Below, one piece after another: positions 9,405-18,504 of a DNA stretch of 64,000 bases (positions within the stretch are counted from its first letter, which is position 1; each line of letters begins with the position of its first letter). The stretch covers positions 1 through 64,000 of the forward strand of contig NZ_JAUYZK010000007.1 in assembly GCF_030688855.1 (NCBI RefSeq), given 5' to 3'. The position numbers and the translations under genes are program-made. The notes below the pieces were generated by a model. That model did not search any database. It had not been told where the DNA came from and saw only the letters and a list, made by a program, of their open reading frames with translations. The DNA is from Helicobacter cappadocius. Its GTDB lineage: Bacteria; Campylobacterota; Campylobacteria; Campylobacterales; Helicobacteraceae.

Positions 9405-10097
9405 ATGAAAAAAATCGCCGTTATACCTGCTAGAGGAGGAAGCAAAAGAATCCCGAAAAAAAACATTAGATTATTTTGCGATCAACCCATTATCAGTTAT
9501 TCTATAAAAAATGCTTTTGAAAGTGGTGTGTTTGATGAAGTAATTGTAAGCACAGATGATGAAGAGATTGCAGAAATTTCCAAAACCTATGGTGCAAAAA
9601 TCCCTTTTTTACGTCCAAAAGAACTCAGCCTTGATACCACTCCTACTTTACCAGTGATTGCACACGCAATCAAGGAACTTCATCTAAATTTTGATGATTT
9701 GGTTTGTTGCATCTATCCAACAGCACCACTTTTAAAATCTCAATATCTCACTTCGAGCTTGGATAAACTACTACAAAGCCCTGAAAAACTTTATATTTTT
9801 TCCTGTGTGGAATTTGATTTCACTCCTTGGAGAGCTTTTTTGATAAATAATGAAAATGAAGAAATTTCAATGCTTTTTGAAAAACATTCCTTGAGTAGAT
9901 CTCAAGATCTCAAAAAAGTCTATCATGATGCAGGGGCTTTTTATTGGGGGAAAACAGGTGCATTTTGTGATGAAAAACCGATTTTTCACCCTCATTCTAT
10001 CCCCTTTATCCTCCCTCGTATGTTTGTTCAAGATATTGACACTCTGGATGATTGGGAGATTGCACAGATCAAATACAAGCTCAAAAATTCCAAATGA
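9405..10097 (+). CDS. pseF: Pseudaminic acid cytidylyltransferase PseF
   Basis: PseF activates pseudaminic acid with CTP to CMP-pseudaminic acid, the last step before transfer to flagellin. The start at 9405 gives MKKIAVIPARGGSKRIPKKN, the nucleotide-binding motif of CMP-sialate synthetases; an in-frame upstream codon at 9375 would lie inside flgH and spoil this motif. Other family segments are DEVIVSTDDEEIA, CIYPTAPLL and FVQDIDTLDDWEIA at the C-terminus. Length is 230 residues, as expected. Its TGA overlaps the pseG ATG in an ATGA arrangement. In some H. pylori annotations PseF and PseG are a single fused or frameshifted gene; here they are separate. Confidence 0.95.
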   Translation: MKKIAVIPARGGSKRIPKKNIRLFCDQPIISYSIKNAFESGVFDEVIVSTDDEEIAEISKTYGAKIPFLRPKELSLDTTPTLPVIAHAIKELHLNFDDLVCCIYPTAPLLKSQYLTSSLDKLLQSPEKLYIFSCVEFDFTPWRAFLINNENEEISMLFEKHSLSRSQDLKKVYHDAGAFYWGKTGAFCDEKPIFHPHSIPFILPRMFVQDIDTLDDWEIAQIKYKLKNSK

Positions 10098-11011
10098 AGA
10101 TAAAAATATTCACCGAAGCTGGATATCCTTATGGATTGGGGCATTTAACGCGTTGCATTCGTCTAAAAAAAATTTTAGATCAATATGTGAAAAACACCAC
10201 AATTTACCATTATGGAGTTAACTCCATAGAAGGTAGCAAATATTTAAACTGGCTAGATAGTGCTGCTTTTGATTCATTGATTTTAGATACAGATTTAGTT
10301 GTCATAGACAGCTATGAGGCAAATGAAGTGTTTTATCAAAAAGCTTCTAAGTTTTGTAAAAAACTTATCGTATTAGATGATACAAACCGCCTTTTATATC
10401 CTCTTAATTGTGTTATTATTAATGGAGCATTGGGGGCACAGAGCCTCTATCCAAAGAAAAAAAATTATCTTGCAGGAATTGAATACGCCATCATAGACAA
10501 AATTTTTTTTGACTCAAAAATATCTAAAAAAGACATTCAAAATATTTTGATAACTTTTGGGGGTTCTGATCCTGAAAATATGACCGAAAAAACTCTCAAA
10601 ATATTAGATGATATGCCCTATCAAAAACATATTATTTTGCCTCAAAGGTTTTGTGGCAAACCTTCTTTTAAAGGAAACTACTATCAAAACATTTCCGCAT
10701 CACAAATGGCCAATATTATGAAAAAATGTGATGTAGCCATATCAGCTGGAGGGGGAACACTCAATGAATTGGCAATGTCAAAAACACCTACACTAATCAT
10801 CCCGATTGCACAAAATCAAATTTTCCAAAGTAAGCAATGGGAATCAACTGGGGGAATGAAAATCACCTCTCTTGAAAGTTTGGATAAAGATTTTGCTACA
10901 ATCATTCCTATGAAAATCAGAGAAGAAATGTCTCAAGCATTTCAAACCATCAGATTTGGAAACCTCTTGTTAAAAAAAATTGAAGAAATAATCACAGAGG
11001 TAATGGAATGA
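10094..11011 (+). CDS. pseG: PseG, UDP-sugar hydrolase of pseudaminic acid synthesis
   Basis: PseG removes UDP from UDP-2,4-diacetamido-trideoxy-altrose to give the free sugar that PseI condenses. The 305-residue protein starts at 10094 (MKIKIFTEAGYPYGLGHLTRC, with the catalytic GxGH near residue 15). It has a GT-B fold as in MurG: TFGGSDPENMTEK near 160 and ISAGGGTLNELAMSKTPTLI near 224 are the nucleotide-binding loops. It overlaps pseF by four bases and pseH by four bases, so the cluster is translated as a unit. Confidence 0.94.
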   Translation: MKIKIFTEAGYPYGLGHLTRCIRLKKILDQYVKNTTIYHYGVNSIEGSKYLNWLDSAAFDSLILDTDLVVIDSYEANEVFYQKASKFCKKLIVLDDTNRLLYPLNCVIINGALGAQSLYPKKKNYLAGIEYAIIDKIFFDSKISKKDIQNILITFGGSDPENMTEKTLKILDDMPYQKHIILPQRFCGKPSFKGNYYQNISASQMANIMKKCDVAISAGGGTLNELAMSKTPTLIIPIAQNQIFQSKQWESTGGMKITSLESLDKDFATIIPMKIREEMSQAFQTIRFGNLLLKKIEEIITEVME

Positions 11012-11520
11012 ATTTTTATATCCACGACATTTATGCTCTGCATTTTACCCAAATGGATGAAAAAGATTCTCAGAGTGTTTTAGAGTTTAGAAATCATCCT
11101 GAAATCTCAAAATGGATGTATTCAAGAAATATTTCCAAGAAAGCTCATTTAGATTTTATCTCTTCTTTGAAAAATAACCCTTTGAGCCATTATTGGCTAA
11201 TAAAAAGAGGTTCTCTTCTCTTAGGAGTAGGATCTATCACTCGTGTCAATTTTACACACAAACACGCTTATTTGGGGATTTATAAAAATCCATGCCTTCA
11301 AAATGTGGGGACAGAGATTTTAAAATGCCTTGAGAGTATTGCTTTTGTAGAGTTTGAGTTACATACCCTTCATTTGGAGGTTTTAGAAAGCAACCGAAAA
11401 GCTATCGGATTTTATAAAAGACATGATTATATTTATGAAGGAAAACTGTTAGATTTTATTTTTAGAGATAATAAATACGAAAATGTACTTATCTACGGAA
11501 AAAGGAAAAATAATGACTAG
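11008..11520 (+). CDS. pseH: PseH, N-acetyltransferase of pseudaminic acid synthesis
   Basis: PseH transfers acetyl from acetyl-CoA to the 4-amino group of the UDP-linked sugar. The 170-residue protein has a GNAT fold: SVLEFRNHPEISKWM near residue 23, GVGSITRVNF, and the CoA-site region LEVLESNRKAIGFYKRHDYI near 130. It matches H. pylori HP0327 (flmH). Its ATG overlaps the pseG stop, and the pseI start lies inside its last codons. Confidence 0.93.
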   Translation: MNFYIHDIYALHFTQMDEKDSQSVLEFRNHPEISKWMYSRNISKKAHLDFISSLKNNPLSHYWLIKRGSLLLGVGSITRVNFTHKHAYLGIYKNPCLQNVGTEILKCLESIAFVEFELHTLHLEVLESNRKAIGFYKRHDYIYEGKLLDFIFRDNKYENVLIYGKRKNND

Positions 11521-12526
11521 GCCATTAATCGTCGCAGAACTCAGTGCCAATCACAATCAAAACCTAGAAATCGCAAAAAAATCCCTTATCGCCATCAAAG
11601 AATGTGGTGCTAATGCCATCAAGCTCCAAACCTACACTCCTGAATGCCTTACTCTAAATTGTACAGATGAGTGCTTTCAAATTAACTCTGGGACATTATG
11701 GGATGGTAAGACCCTTTATGAACTGTATCAAGAAGCTTATATGCCTTGGGAGTGGCACAATGAGCTTTTTGCATTGGCAAGAAGCTTGGATCTTATTATC
11801 TTTAGCTCTCCTTTTAGCCTAAAGGCTTTGGAACTCTTAGAACAGCTAGATTGCCCTATGTATAAAATCGCAAGTTTTGAAATCACTGATACAAATCTTA
11901 TATATGAAGTCGCAAAAACACACAAACCCATCATTATTTCTACAGGTATCGCCACAGAAGAAGAGATAAAAGACGCCTTAGATATGTGCAAAAAAGCAGG
12001 AAATTCTGATATCACTCTTTTAAAATGCACAAGTTCTTATCCTGCTCCATTACAAGAAGCCAATCTACTCTCAATGCCACAACTTGGGGAAAAATACAAT
12101 GTAAAATATGGACTATCAGATCACACACAAGGCTATTTATCAGCTATTATTGCAACCACACTAGGAGCAAATATGATAGAAAAACATTTCATCTTAGATA
12201 AAAAACTAGGTGGTGTTGATGCTGATTTTAGTTTGGATAAATTAGAATTTGAAGAAATGGTACAAGCTATCAACTCTACAATATTAGCACTAGGCAATAA
12301 AGAGCCTAAAATCGATCTGAAAAAACTAACCAATCAAAGGAAATTTGCACGAAGCCTTTTTGTATCCAAGAATATCAAAAAGGGCGAGGTGCTAAGTATG
12401 CAAAACATCCAATCAGTCAGACCCAATAATGGATTAGCACCTAAATATCTCAAAGATATTATTGGCAAAAAAGCCAACACCGATCTCAAATTTGGAAAAC
12501 CCTTGCAGATAGATGATTTTTCTTAG
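11513..12526 (+). CDS. pseI: Pseudaminic acid synthase PseI
   Basis: PseI condenses the free altrose derivative with phosphoenolpyruvate to make pseudaminic acid. The 337-residue protein has a NeuB-type TIM barrel (MTRPLIVAELSANHNQNLE at the start, KLQTYTPE, FSSPFSLKAL, LLKCTSSYPAP, YGLSDHTQG, EKHFILDK) and a C-terminal SAF/antifreeze-like domain (ARSLFVSKNIKKGEVLS). The start at 11513 aligns with the family; a possible start at 11483 adds ten unrelated residues. It completes a pseF-G-H-I run; in H. pylori pseI lies elsewhere. It converges on fur with four bases of overlap. Confidence 0.95.
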   Translation: MTRPLIVAELSANHNQNLEIAKKSLIAIKECGANAIKLQTYTPECLTLNCTDECFQINSGTLWDGKTLYELYQEAYMPWEWHNELFALARSLDLIIFSSPFSLKALELLEQLDCPMYKIASFEITDTNLIYEVAKTHKPIIISTGIATEEEIKDALDMCKKAGNSDITLLKCTSSYPAPLQEANLLSMPQLGEKYNVKYGLSDHTQGYLSAIIATTLGANMIEKHFILDKKLGGVDADFSLDKLEFEEMVQAINSTILALGNKEPKIDLKKLTNQRKFARSLFVSKNIKKGEVLSMQNIQSVRPNNGLAPKYLKDIIGKKANTDLKFGKPLQIDDFS

Positions 12527-12981
12527 GGTTTAATTTTCTGGCATTTTTGGCAAATCACAAAAAGTTTCATATTATGGCTAATGAGGTTTGCATTATGCTC
12601 GTGGGCGACTTTTATTTGAAGTCTTTCAATCTCTGGATCAACAAATTCTGTAATCTCTCCGCAATGCAAACAAATAATATGATCGTGATGATCCTTTGCT
12701 GCTATTTCATATCTTCGGCCACTTTTGTCTGCCTCTAAAGCAGTGATGAAGTTTTCTTTTTCCAAAAAACTAAGAATTCTATATACAGAAGAAATACTTG
12801 TTGTTTTATCTTTAGTTTTTATCTCAGAGGCAATCTCTTCAGGGCTTAGATGAGTGCCACTTTTATAAAGCACAGAAATAATTTCTTCTCGTTGCTTGGA
12901 ATTCTTTAAGCCATTTTTGCGAATGGATGTCCTAAGCCTATCAAGTATTGAATCCAATGTTTCTAATCTATTTTGCATCAT
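12523..12981 (-). CDS. fur: Ferric uptake regulator Fur
   Basis: Fur is the iron-sensing repressor that binds AT-rich palindromes. This 152-residue protein has the winged helix (SKQREEIISVLYKSGTHLSPEEI, SSVYRILSFLEKENFI), the metal-site HDHIICLHCGEITEF near residues 98-112, and a second CQKCQKI at the C-terminus, together forming the structural CxxC pairs. The length matches H. pylori Fur. PerR would be similar, but the N-terminal extension (ETLDSILDRLRTSIRKNGLK) is typical of epsilon-proteobacterial Fur. A TATTAT box on the reverse strand at 13021-13026 could be its minus-10. Fur-like sites occur in this window upstream of 47865 and 39502. Confidence 0.87.
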   Translation of the reverse strand: MMQNRLETLDSILDRLRTSIRKNGLKNSKQREEIISVLYKSGTHLSPEEIASEIKTKDKTTSISSVYRILSFLEKENFITALEADKSGRRYEIAAKDHHDHIICLHCGEITEFVDPEIERLQIKVAHEHNANLISHNMKLFVICQKCQKIKP

Positions 12982-13100
12982 AAGTGTCCCTCTATCTTTA
13001 AACTTGGTTTATATTCACATATAATAACCTAAGTAATTATCAAAATTCTATACAAAACTAATTTTATACAAACTTAATAAATTATTGGGCAAAAATGATT

Positions 13101-13106
13101 TATAAT
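13101..13106 (+). promoter_or_regulatory. Probable minus-10 box of tlpD
   Basis: TATAAT at 13101-13106 sits 57 bases before the tlpD start, with no other gene between. There is no clear minus-35, which is usual for the housekeeping sigma factor of Helicobacter. Confidence 0.5.
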
Positions 13107-13162
13107 CTTTGCGTATGATAACTAAGGGCAAAGAAACAACAAAACTAACGAGGTGAAATGAA

Positions 13163-14482
13163 ATGTTTGGGAATAGCAAAAACGTGCAATTGCAGTTAGC
13201 TCAAAAGAGTGCGGAAATAGAACGGCTTCAAAAACAGGTAGAAAATTATAAGGCACTTGCGGAATTTTCATTTACAGAAATTATTTTTGGAATCAAAAAT
13301 GAAAAAATTGTATTTGCAAATGAAAATGCCAGTAAGTTACAAGGTATAGAGGAAATCACACATCATTTAAGAGAAAACTCCACTAGCTTAAAGCTAAAAA
13401 ATCAGAGCTATAGGGTTAAAAGTAAAATCATCGATGGTGTGATCTATTATTCTCTAGTTTCTTCAGATGGGATTTTTGAAAAAAATGATGGGTTAGATCT
13501 TTTTAAAACCTATCATCAGAGTCTTAAAAATGGATTACTTGAAGCTCAAAATTCATTTCAAAATATCTTAAGTGAAAGCAAAATAATTTTAGAAAAAGCT
13601 GCGGAATCAGAAAAAGACGGGGTAAATGGCCTTGATTTAAGCACAACTGCTTCTGAAAATATCAACAATCTATATGAAAAGATGCAAAATGCGATTATGC
13701 TAGTGGGATCTCTCACTCAAAGAAGCAATGAAATCACCAATGTTATTTCTCTTATTGATGATATTGCAGAACAAACTAACCTACTCGCGCTCAATGCAGC
13801 CATTGAAGCTGCTAGAGCAGGAGAACACGGTAGAGGGTTTGCAGTGGTTGCTGATGAAGTTCGAAAACTAGCTGAAAAAACCCAAAAAGCTACCAAGGAG
13901 ATTGCTATCGTTGTAAAATCAATGCAGCAAGAAGCTAGTGATATTCAAAACAGCACAGATGAAACCAATAAAATCACTGAAGAAGTTAAAAATAGCGTAG
14001 ATGAGATTTATCAAATGGTCGCTCATCTAAAAGACGGTGCGAGAATTGCAAAATATGCTATTTACAATTCTAATAATCAAATCTTTTGTGCATTGGCAAA
14101 ACTTGATCACACAGTTTATAAAAATAATCTTTATGCACTTTTATTTAAACTATCTGATTCATTTAATCAAGTCCAACATCAAAATTGTCGATTGGGTAAA
14201 TGGTATTTTGAAGGTGAAGGCAAAAAATACTTTTCATCTACACAAGGATATAAAAATCTTGATGCTTTCCATTCTTCTGTGCATACCGAAGCTAATAATC
14301 TTGCTCAAGCCATCAAAGAAAATGAACAAGAACCTTCAAAAAGCTTTATTGATCAAAGAGTATCCAATATGGAAAATGGAAGCAATGGCGTTATGAAAAG
14401 CATCGATGAAATGCTAGAAGAGAAAAGAAATGATATCAACAAAATTATAGAAGGTATCTTGAGCGAAAAATCAGAACATTAA
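13163..14482 (+). CDS. tlpD: Soluble chemoreceptor TlpD with zinc-binding CZB domain
   Basis: TlpD is a cytoplasmic chemoreceptor that signals through CheW/CheA and steers cells away from oxidative or energy-poor conditions. The 439-residue protein has no transmembrane segment. Residues 8-35 are coiled coil; the methyl-accepting signalling tip is near 203-245 ([33 protein letters not shown] in two parts). The C-terminus is a CZB zinc domain with the pattern His near 316 (LDHTVY), Cys near 342 ([13 protein letters not shown]), and [10 protein letters not shown] near 370. It is followed by bioF and pbp1A as in H. pylori HP0599-HP0597. Confidence 0.92.
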   Translation: MFGNSKNVQLQLAQKSAEIERLQKQVENYKALAEFSFTEIIFGIKNEKIVFANENASKLQGIEEITHHLRENSTSLKLKNQSYRVKSKIIDGVIYYSLVSSDGIFEKNDGLDLFKTYHQSLKNGLLEAQNSFQNILSESKIILEKAAESEKDGVNGLDLSTTASENINNLYEKMQNAIMLVGSLTQRSNEITNVISLIDDIAEQTNLLALNAAIEAARAGEHGRGFAVVADEVRKLAEKTQKATKEIAIVVKSMQQEASDIQNSTDETNKITEEVKNSVDEIYQMVAHLKDGARIAKYAIYNSNNQIFCALAKLDHTVYKNNLYALLFKLSDSFNQVQHQNCRLGKWYFEGEGKKYFSSTQGYKNLDAFHSSVHTEANNLAQAIKENEQEPSKSFIDQRVSNMENGSNGVMKSIDEMLEEKRNDINKIIEGILSEKSEH

Positions 14483-14492
14483 ATCAAAATCT

Positions 14493-15596
14493 ATGTTTGA
14501 AAAAGAACTCAATGCGATCAAGCACAGTGGTCTATACCGAGAAAGAAAAATATTCCTAGATACATTGAAGGATTTTGCCTCCAATGATTATCTAGGATTG
14601 TCTAAAAACAAAAAACTCCTAAAAGCTGCTTATAAGTTGCTTTTGGAGCAAAAATCTCATTCCCCAAAAGCTTCAATGATTGTAAATGGTTATTCCTTAT
14701 TACACAGAGAGCTAGAATTAGAGCTTTGTGCTTTGAATGGATTCAAAGATGGTATTATCTTAGGCAGTGGATTTCTAGCAAATATTGCACTCTTTGATGG
14801 ACTTGTACGAAAAAATGACAAAATCTATATCGATGAAAAATATCATGCTAGTGGAGTATATGCTGCTAAAATACTCGGCGATAGAGCTGTATTTTTCAAG
14901 CACAATGACCCTAAGGATTTAAATAATCTACTTGAAACTTCGCCCACTAAGGGCAGGATTATTATCGCTATTGAAGGTGTATATTCAATGGATGGAGATC
15001 TTGCACACAAAGATTTTGCAAAAATTGCGATAGATAAGAATGCTCTCTTGATTGTAGATGAAGCTCATAGTAGCGGAAGTATTGGGACAAATTTGTTGGG
15101 CTATTTTGACTATCATCATATTCCCATCTGTCCAAATTTTATTAAAATGGGAACGTTATCAAAGGCTTATGGCAGCTATGGTGCTTATATACTTGCAGAT
15201 ACAGAAATAGTGAATTTTTTATGCAATCGAGGAAAATCTATCATATATACGACTGCATTGAGTATCTTTGACACTGCCTTAGCATTGGTAAATCTAAGAT
15301 ATATTCAAGAACATAAGAAGATTTTCAAGGACAAAATATCTCGCCTCCAAGATCTAGTTAAAAAGATACTTGAAATACCACTGCAATCGCAGATTTTGAT
15401 TATAAAATACAAAAATACTGAAGATATGCAAAAAGCACATAAAGAACTTCAAGAAAATGGCTTTTTAGTGGGTGCTATCAGGAAACCCACAGTAAAAGAG
15501 CCTATATTAAGAATCACATTGGGTACAAAAAACTCTCTGAAAGAAACAAAAAAATTGTGTAAAATAATCAAAAAATCTCAAGGTCAAATATGCTAA
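14493..15596 (+). CDS. bioF: 8-amino-7-oxononanoate synthase-like PLP enzyme (BioF family)
   Basis: BioF condenses pimeloyl-ACP/CoA with alanine in biotin synthesis. The 367-residue protein is an alpha-oxoamine synthase: NDYLGLSKN near residue 31, a glycine-rich GFLANIALFDG, YHASG, DEAHSSGSIG (cofactor-binding Asp) near 190, and the PLP lysine in KMGTLSKAYGSYGAY near 219. Related enzymes make other aminoketones, and no other biotin gene is nearby, so the exact substrate is inferred. It overlaps pbp1A by seven bases and follows tlpD by ten. Confidence 0.85.
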   Translation: MFEKELNAIKHSGLYRERKIFLDTLKDFASNDYLGLSKNKKLLKAAYKLLLEQKSHSPKASMIVNGYSLLHRELELELCALNGFKDGIILGSGFLANIALFDGLVRKNDKIYIDEKYHASGVYAAKILGDRAVFFKHNDPKDLNNLLETSPTKGRIIIAIEGVYSMDGDLAHKDFAKIAIDKNALLIVDEAHSSGSIGTNLLGYFDYHHIPICPNFIKMGTLSKAYGSYGAYILADTEIVNFLCNRGKSIIYTTALSIFDTALALVNLRYIQEHKKIFKDKISRLQDLVKKILEIPLQSQILIIKYKNTEDMQKAHKELQENGFLVGAIRKPTVKEPILRITLGTKNSLKETKKLCKIIKKSQGQIC

Positions 15597-17572
15597 AAAA
15601 AATTACTATTTCTATTTTGAGCTGTTTTGTTGTATTTATCGTTTTTTATGTGGCTTTTTTATGGATAGATTTACAAAAAGATGTGCAAAAAATCAAAAAT
15701 TATCACCCACAACTGACAACTCAAATATTTGACAGAAAAAATCGCTTAATCGCAAATGTATTTGATACAGAATATCGGTTCTATGTAAAATTTGACGAAA
15801 TACCACCAAAAATGATAGAAGCACTTCTGGCTGTTGAAGATACATTATTTTTTGAACATGGGGGGATTAACTACGATGCTATTATTCGTGCGATGGTCAA
15901 AAATATCAAAAGTGGAAAATACCTAGAAGGTGGAAGTACGCTCACACAACAACTTATCAAAAATATGGTTCTCACTCGAGATAAAACCATATCTAGAAAA
16001 ATCAAAGAAGCCTTGCTATCTATCGAGGTCGAACATATGTTATCAAAAGAAGAAATTTTGGAGAGATATTTTAATCAGACTTTTTTTGGACATGGGTATT
16101 ATGGAGTAAAAGCTGCCTCATTGGGATATTTTAAAAAACCTTTAAATGCTCTGAGTCTCAAAGAGATCGCTATGATTGTATCTCTGCCTAGAGCTCCTAG
16201 CTTTTATGATCCTACAAGAAATTTAGATTTTTCATTAAGCCGTGCGAACAATATTATCAAACGTATGTATGAAATCGGATGGATTAGCAAAGAAGAATAT
16301 GAAAAAGGAATCAGTGAAATCCCTGAAGTCTATAACCAAACACTCACTCAAAATGCCGCTCCATATGTTGTAGATGAAGTTCTCAAACAGCTAAGCTATA
16401 TCAAAGACATCAAAACAGGGGGCTATCAAATCAAACTCACTGTTGATTTAGACTATCAAAAAATAGCTCAAGAATCCTTACTCTATGGCTATAATAATAT
16501 CAAAAAACGTATCGCAAAATACGATCCAAAACCTCCAACAACAGAGGAATCTAACGATTATGATACGCTAAATGGTGCGATGATTGTTACAGATACAAAG
16601 ACAGGGAATATTCTAGCTTTAGTAGGAGGAATCGATCATAGCAAAAGTGCGTTTAATCGTGCCACTCAAATCAAACGTCAATTTGGTAGTGCGATAAAAC
16701 CATTCATTTATCAAATAGCGTTTGATAGAGGATATTCAACCGCCACAACCGTGCCTGATGTGGCTAGAAGCTTCAATAAAACCTATAACACCGATGAAGA
16801 AAATGAAGATAAGGATGAATATTGGAGACCTAATAATTTTTCTAAAAGTTTCAAGGGTCTTGTAACTTTAAAGGAAGCCTTGAGTCATTCTCTTAATCTA
16901 GCTACGATAAATTTGGTAGAGATGGTAGGCTTTGATAAAATCTACTCAGGACTTATTGATTATGGGTTTAAAAACCCTCCTAAAGATATGTCTATCATAT
17001 TAGGAAGCGTTGGAATTTCTCCTCTTGAAGCTGCAAAAGAATATTCTATTTTCTCAAACTATGGAACGATGGTGGAACCTTCATTATTTGAAAGCATTAC
17101 AGATAGAGATGGAAACACAGAAACTTTTGAAGACAAACCATTCACAGAAATCACCACTCCTGAACAATCCTTCTTAACAACCTCTATCCTTAGAGAAACA
17201 GTGGCAGGAGGAACTGGAAGGAGAGCAAGGGTCAATGGGATTGAAATAGCTGGAAAAACAGGGACATCTAATAATAATATTGATGGATGGTTTTGCGGTT
17301 TTACTCCTTCTATACAGGCTATCATATGGTTTGGCAGAGATGATAACACCTCTATTGGCAAAAATGACTCAGGAGGAGTAATTTCAGCTCCTGTATTTTC
17401 ACATTTTATCAGCAATGTTTTAAAAATTGATCCGGGATTGAAAAGAAAATTTGATACCCCAGAAGGCGTAAATAAGAAGACAATCAATGGAAGTGATTAC
17501 TACTATACGCAAACTTCAAAACTTCCAGAAAATAAGCCTCAAGATACTATTGATGAGAAACTCTTATTTTAA
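15590..17572 (+). CDS. pbp1A: Penicillin-binding protein 1A, bifunctional peptidoglycan synthase
   Basis: PBP1A polymerises and cross-links peptidoglycan. The 660-residue protein has a single N-terminal membrane anchor (ISILSCFVVFIVFYVAFLW). The glycosyltransferase domain holds LAVEDTLFFEHGGI near residue 81, with its catalytic Glu, and GGSTLTQQLIKN. The transpeptidase domain has the catalytic serine in GSAIKPFIYQ (SxxK) near 364, SHSLN near 432, and KTGTSNN near 556. It matches H. pylori HP0597, in which changes confer amoxicillin resistance. AAGGTC precedes the ATG. Its stop overlaps the convergent ctlX gene by four bases. Confidence 0.95.
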   Translation: MLKKITISILSCFVVFIVFYVAFLWIDLQKDVQKIKNYHPQLTTQIFDRKNRLIANVFDTEYRFYVKFDEIPPKMIEALLAVEDTLFFEHGGINYDAIIRAMVKNIKSGKYLEGGSTLTQQLIKNMVLTRDKTISRKIKEALLSIEVEHMLSKEEILERYFNQTFFGHGYYGVKAASLGYFKKPLNALSLKEIAMIVSLPRAPSFYDPTRNLDFSLSRANNIIKRMYEIGWISKEEYEKGISEIPEVYNQTLTQNAAPYVVDEVLKQLSYIKDIKTGGYQIKLTVDLDYQKIAQESLLYGYNNIKKRIAKYDPKPPTTEESNDYDTLNGAMIVTDTKTGNILALVGGIDHSKSAFNRATQIKRQFGSAIKPFIYQIAFDRGYSTATTVPDVARSFNKTYNTDEENEDKDEYWRPNNFSKSFKGLVTLKEALSHSLNLATINLVEMVGFDKIYSGLIDYGFKNPPKDMSIILGSVGISPLEAAKEYSIFSNYGTMVEPSLFESITDRDGNTETFEDKPFTEITTPEQSFLTTSILRETVAGGTGRRARVNGIEIAGKTGTSNNNIDGWFCGFTPSIQAIIWFGRDDNTSIGKNDSGGVISAPVFSHFISNVLKIDPGLKRKFDTPEGVNKKTINGSDYYYTQTSKLPENKPQDTIDEKLLF

Positions 17573-18504
17573 AAAGACTGATTAAAAAGTTCAGCAATCA
17601 TGCAGCGGATCGAACCTCCGCCATATTGCTCAATATTTGAGATATCCATAGAAATAATTTGTGCGTATTCTGAGATTTTTTCAATTTGAGAGTCCTCAAG
17701 GCAATGGTAAGCATTATTAGACATCACTACAAACTTCTCTCCAAATTTGTTTTCAAGCTCTATAATATTCCCTGCAAAATTATAAATCTGATTTTCACTC
17801 AAAGCAATCACTTCTTTATTGCAATTTTCCAAAGCTCGAATGACAAATTCTCGCTCTTTTACATTATCAATACTTTCAAAACAAACAACTGCAAAATCAC
17901 TACATATTGCCATCATTACATTGGTGTGGTAAATAGGCAGTCTTTTTAAATTAAAATTTTGATAGGAAGTAAAAGCAACGGGTTTATAACCATAATGTTC
18001 GCAAAATATATACAAAAGTTCCTTATCGCAACGAGGGGAGAGAGAAGCAAAAGCGACTTTATGTATTCTGTCCAAAACCATTGCCCCTGTTCCTTCTAAA
18101 AATTTATTATCTTTTTCATATAAGGATAAATCCAATATATCTAGCTTTACCTGATGATTGTATTCAAATAATTTACTCAAAAATTTTTTTCTCTCATTGC
18201 GTCTATTTTCTGCAAACATTGAACACAAACAAAGATTATTTTTATCAATAGAAACAAACCAATTGTTAGGGAAAATGCTATCTGGAGTATGAGGAATTTG
18301 CGTATCTTCAAAATAACAAATCTCTATTCCTGCTTTTTCTAAAACAGATGTAGCACTATCAAACTCCATCAACGCCTTTGCTTGAATTTCATCATTTTGT
18401 TCATGAGTATTTTGTTTTTGAAAATAATTATTTACAGCGGTTTGGGGATTGAAGTGGAAGGCATTGGGTCTTGTCATTATAATTTTATTTGTAACTTGTT
18501 TCAT
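17569..18504 (-). CDS. ctlX: CtlX-type citrulline hydrolase (amidinotransferase superfamily)
   Basis: The 311-residue protein belongs to the guanidino-group modifying superfamily and resembles CtlX, for which citrulline ureidase activity (citrulline to ornithine, ammonia and carbon dioxide) is reported in Francisella. Family segments are IMTRPNAFHFNPQTAVNNYF, IFPNNWFVS near residue 78, FLEGTGAMVLD with a likely catalytic Glu137, YHTNVMMAI with His193, and GGGSIRCMIAELF with Cys301. It is last in a ddaH-permease-ctlX operon; its ATG overlaps the permease stop (ATGA). That context, with a citrulline-producing enzyme upstream, supports citrulline as substrate. Arginine deiminase activity cannot be excluded by reading alone. 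Confidence 0.8.
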   Translation of the reverse strand: MKQVTNKIIMTRPNAFHFNPQTAVNNYFQKQNTHEQNDEIQAKALMEFDSATSVLEKAGIEICYFEDTQIPHTPDSIFPNNWFVSIDKNNLCLCSMFAENRRNERKKFLSKLFEYNHQVKLDILDLSLYEKDNKFLEGTGAMVLDRIHKVAFASLSPRCDKELLYIFCEHYGYKPVAFTSYQNFNLKRLPIYHTNVMMAICSDFAVVCFESIDNVKEREFVIRALENCNKEVIALSENQIYNFAGNIIELENKFGEKFVVMSNNAYHCLEDSQIEKISEYAQIISMDISNIEQYGGGSIRCMIAELFNQSF

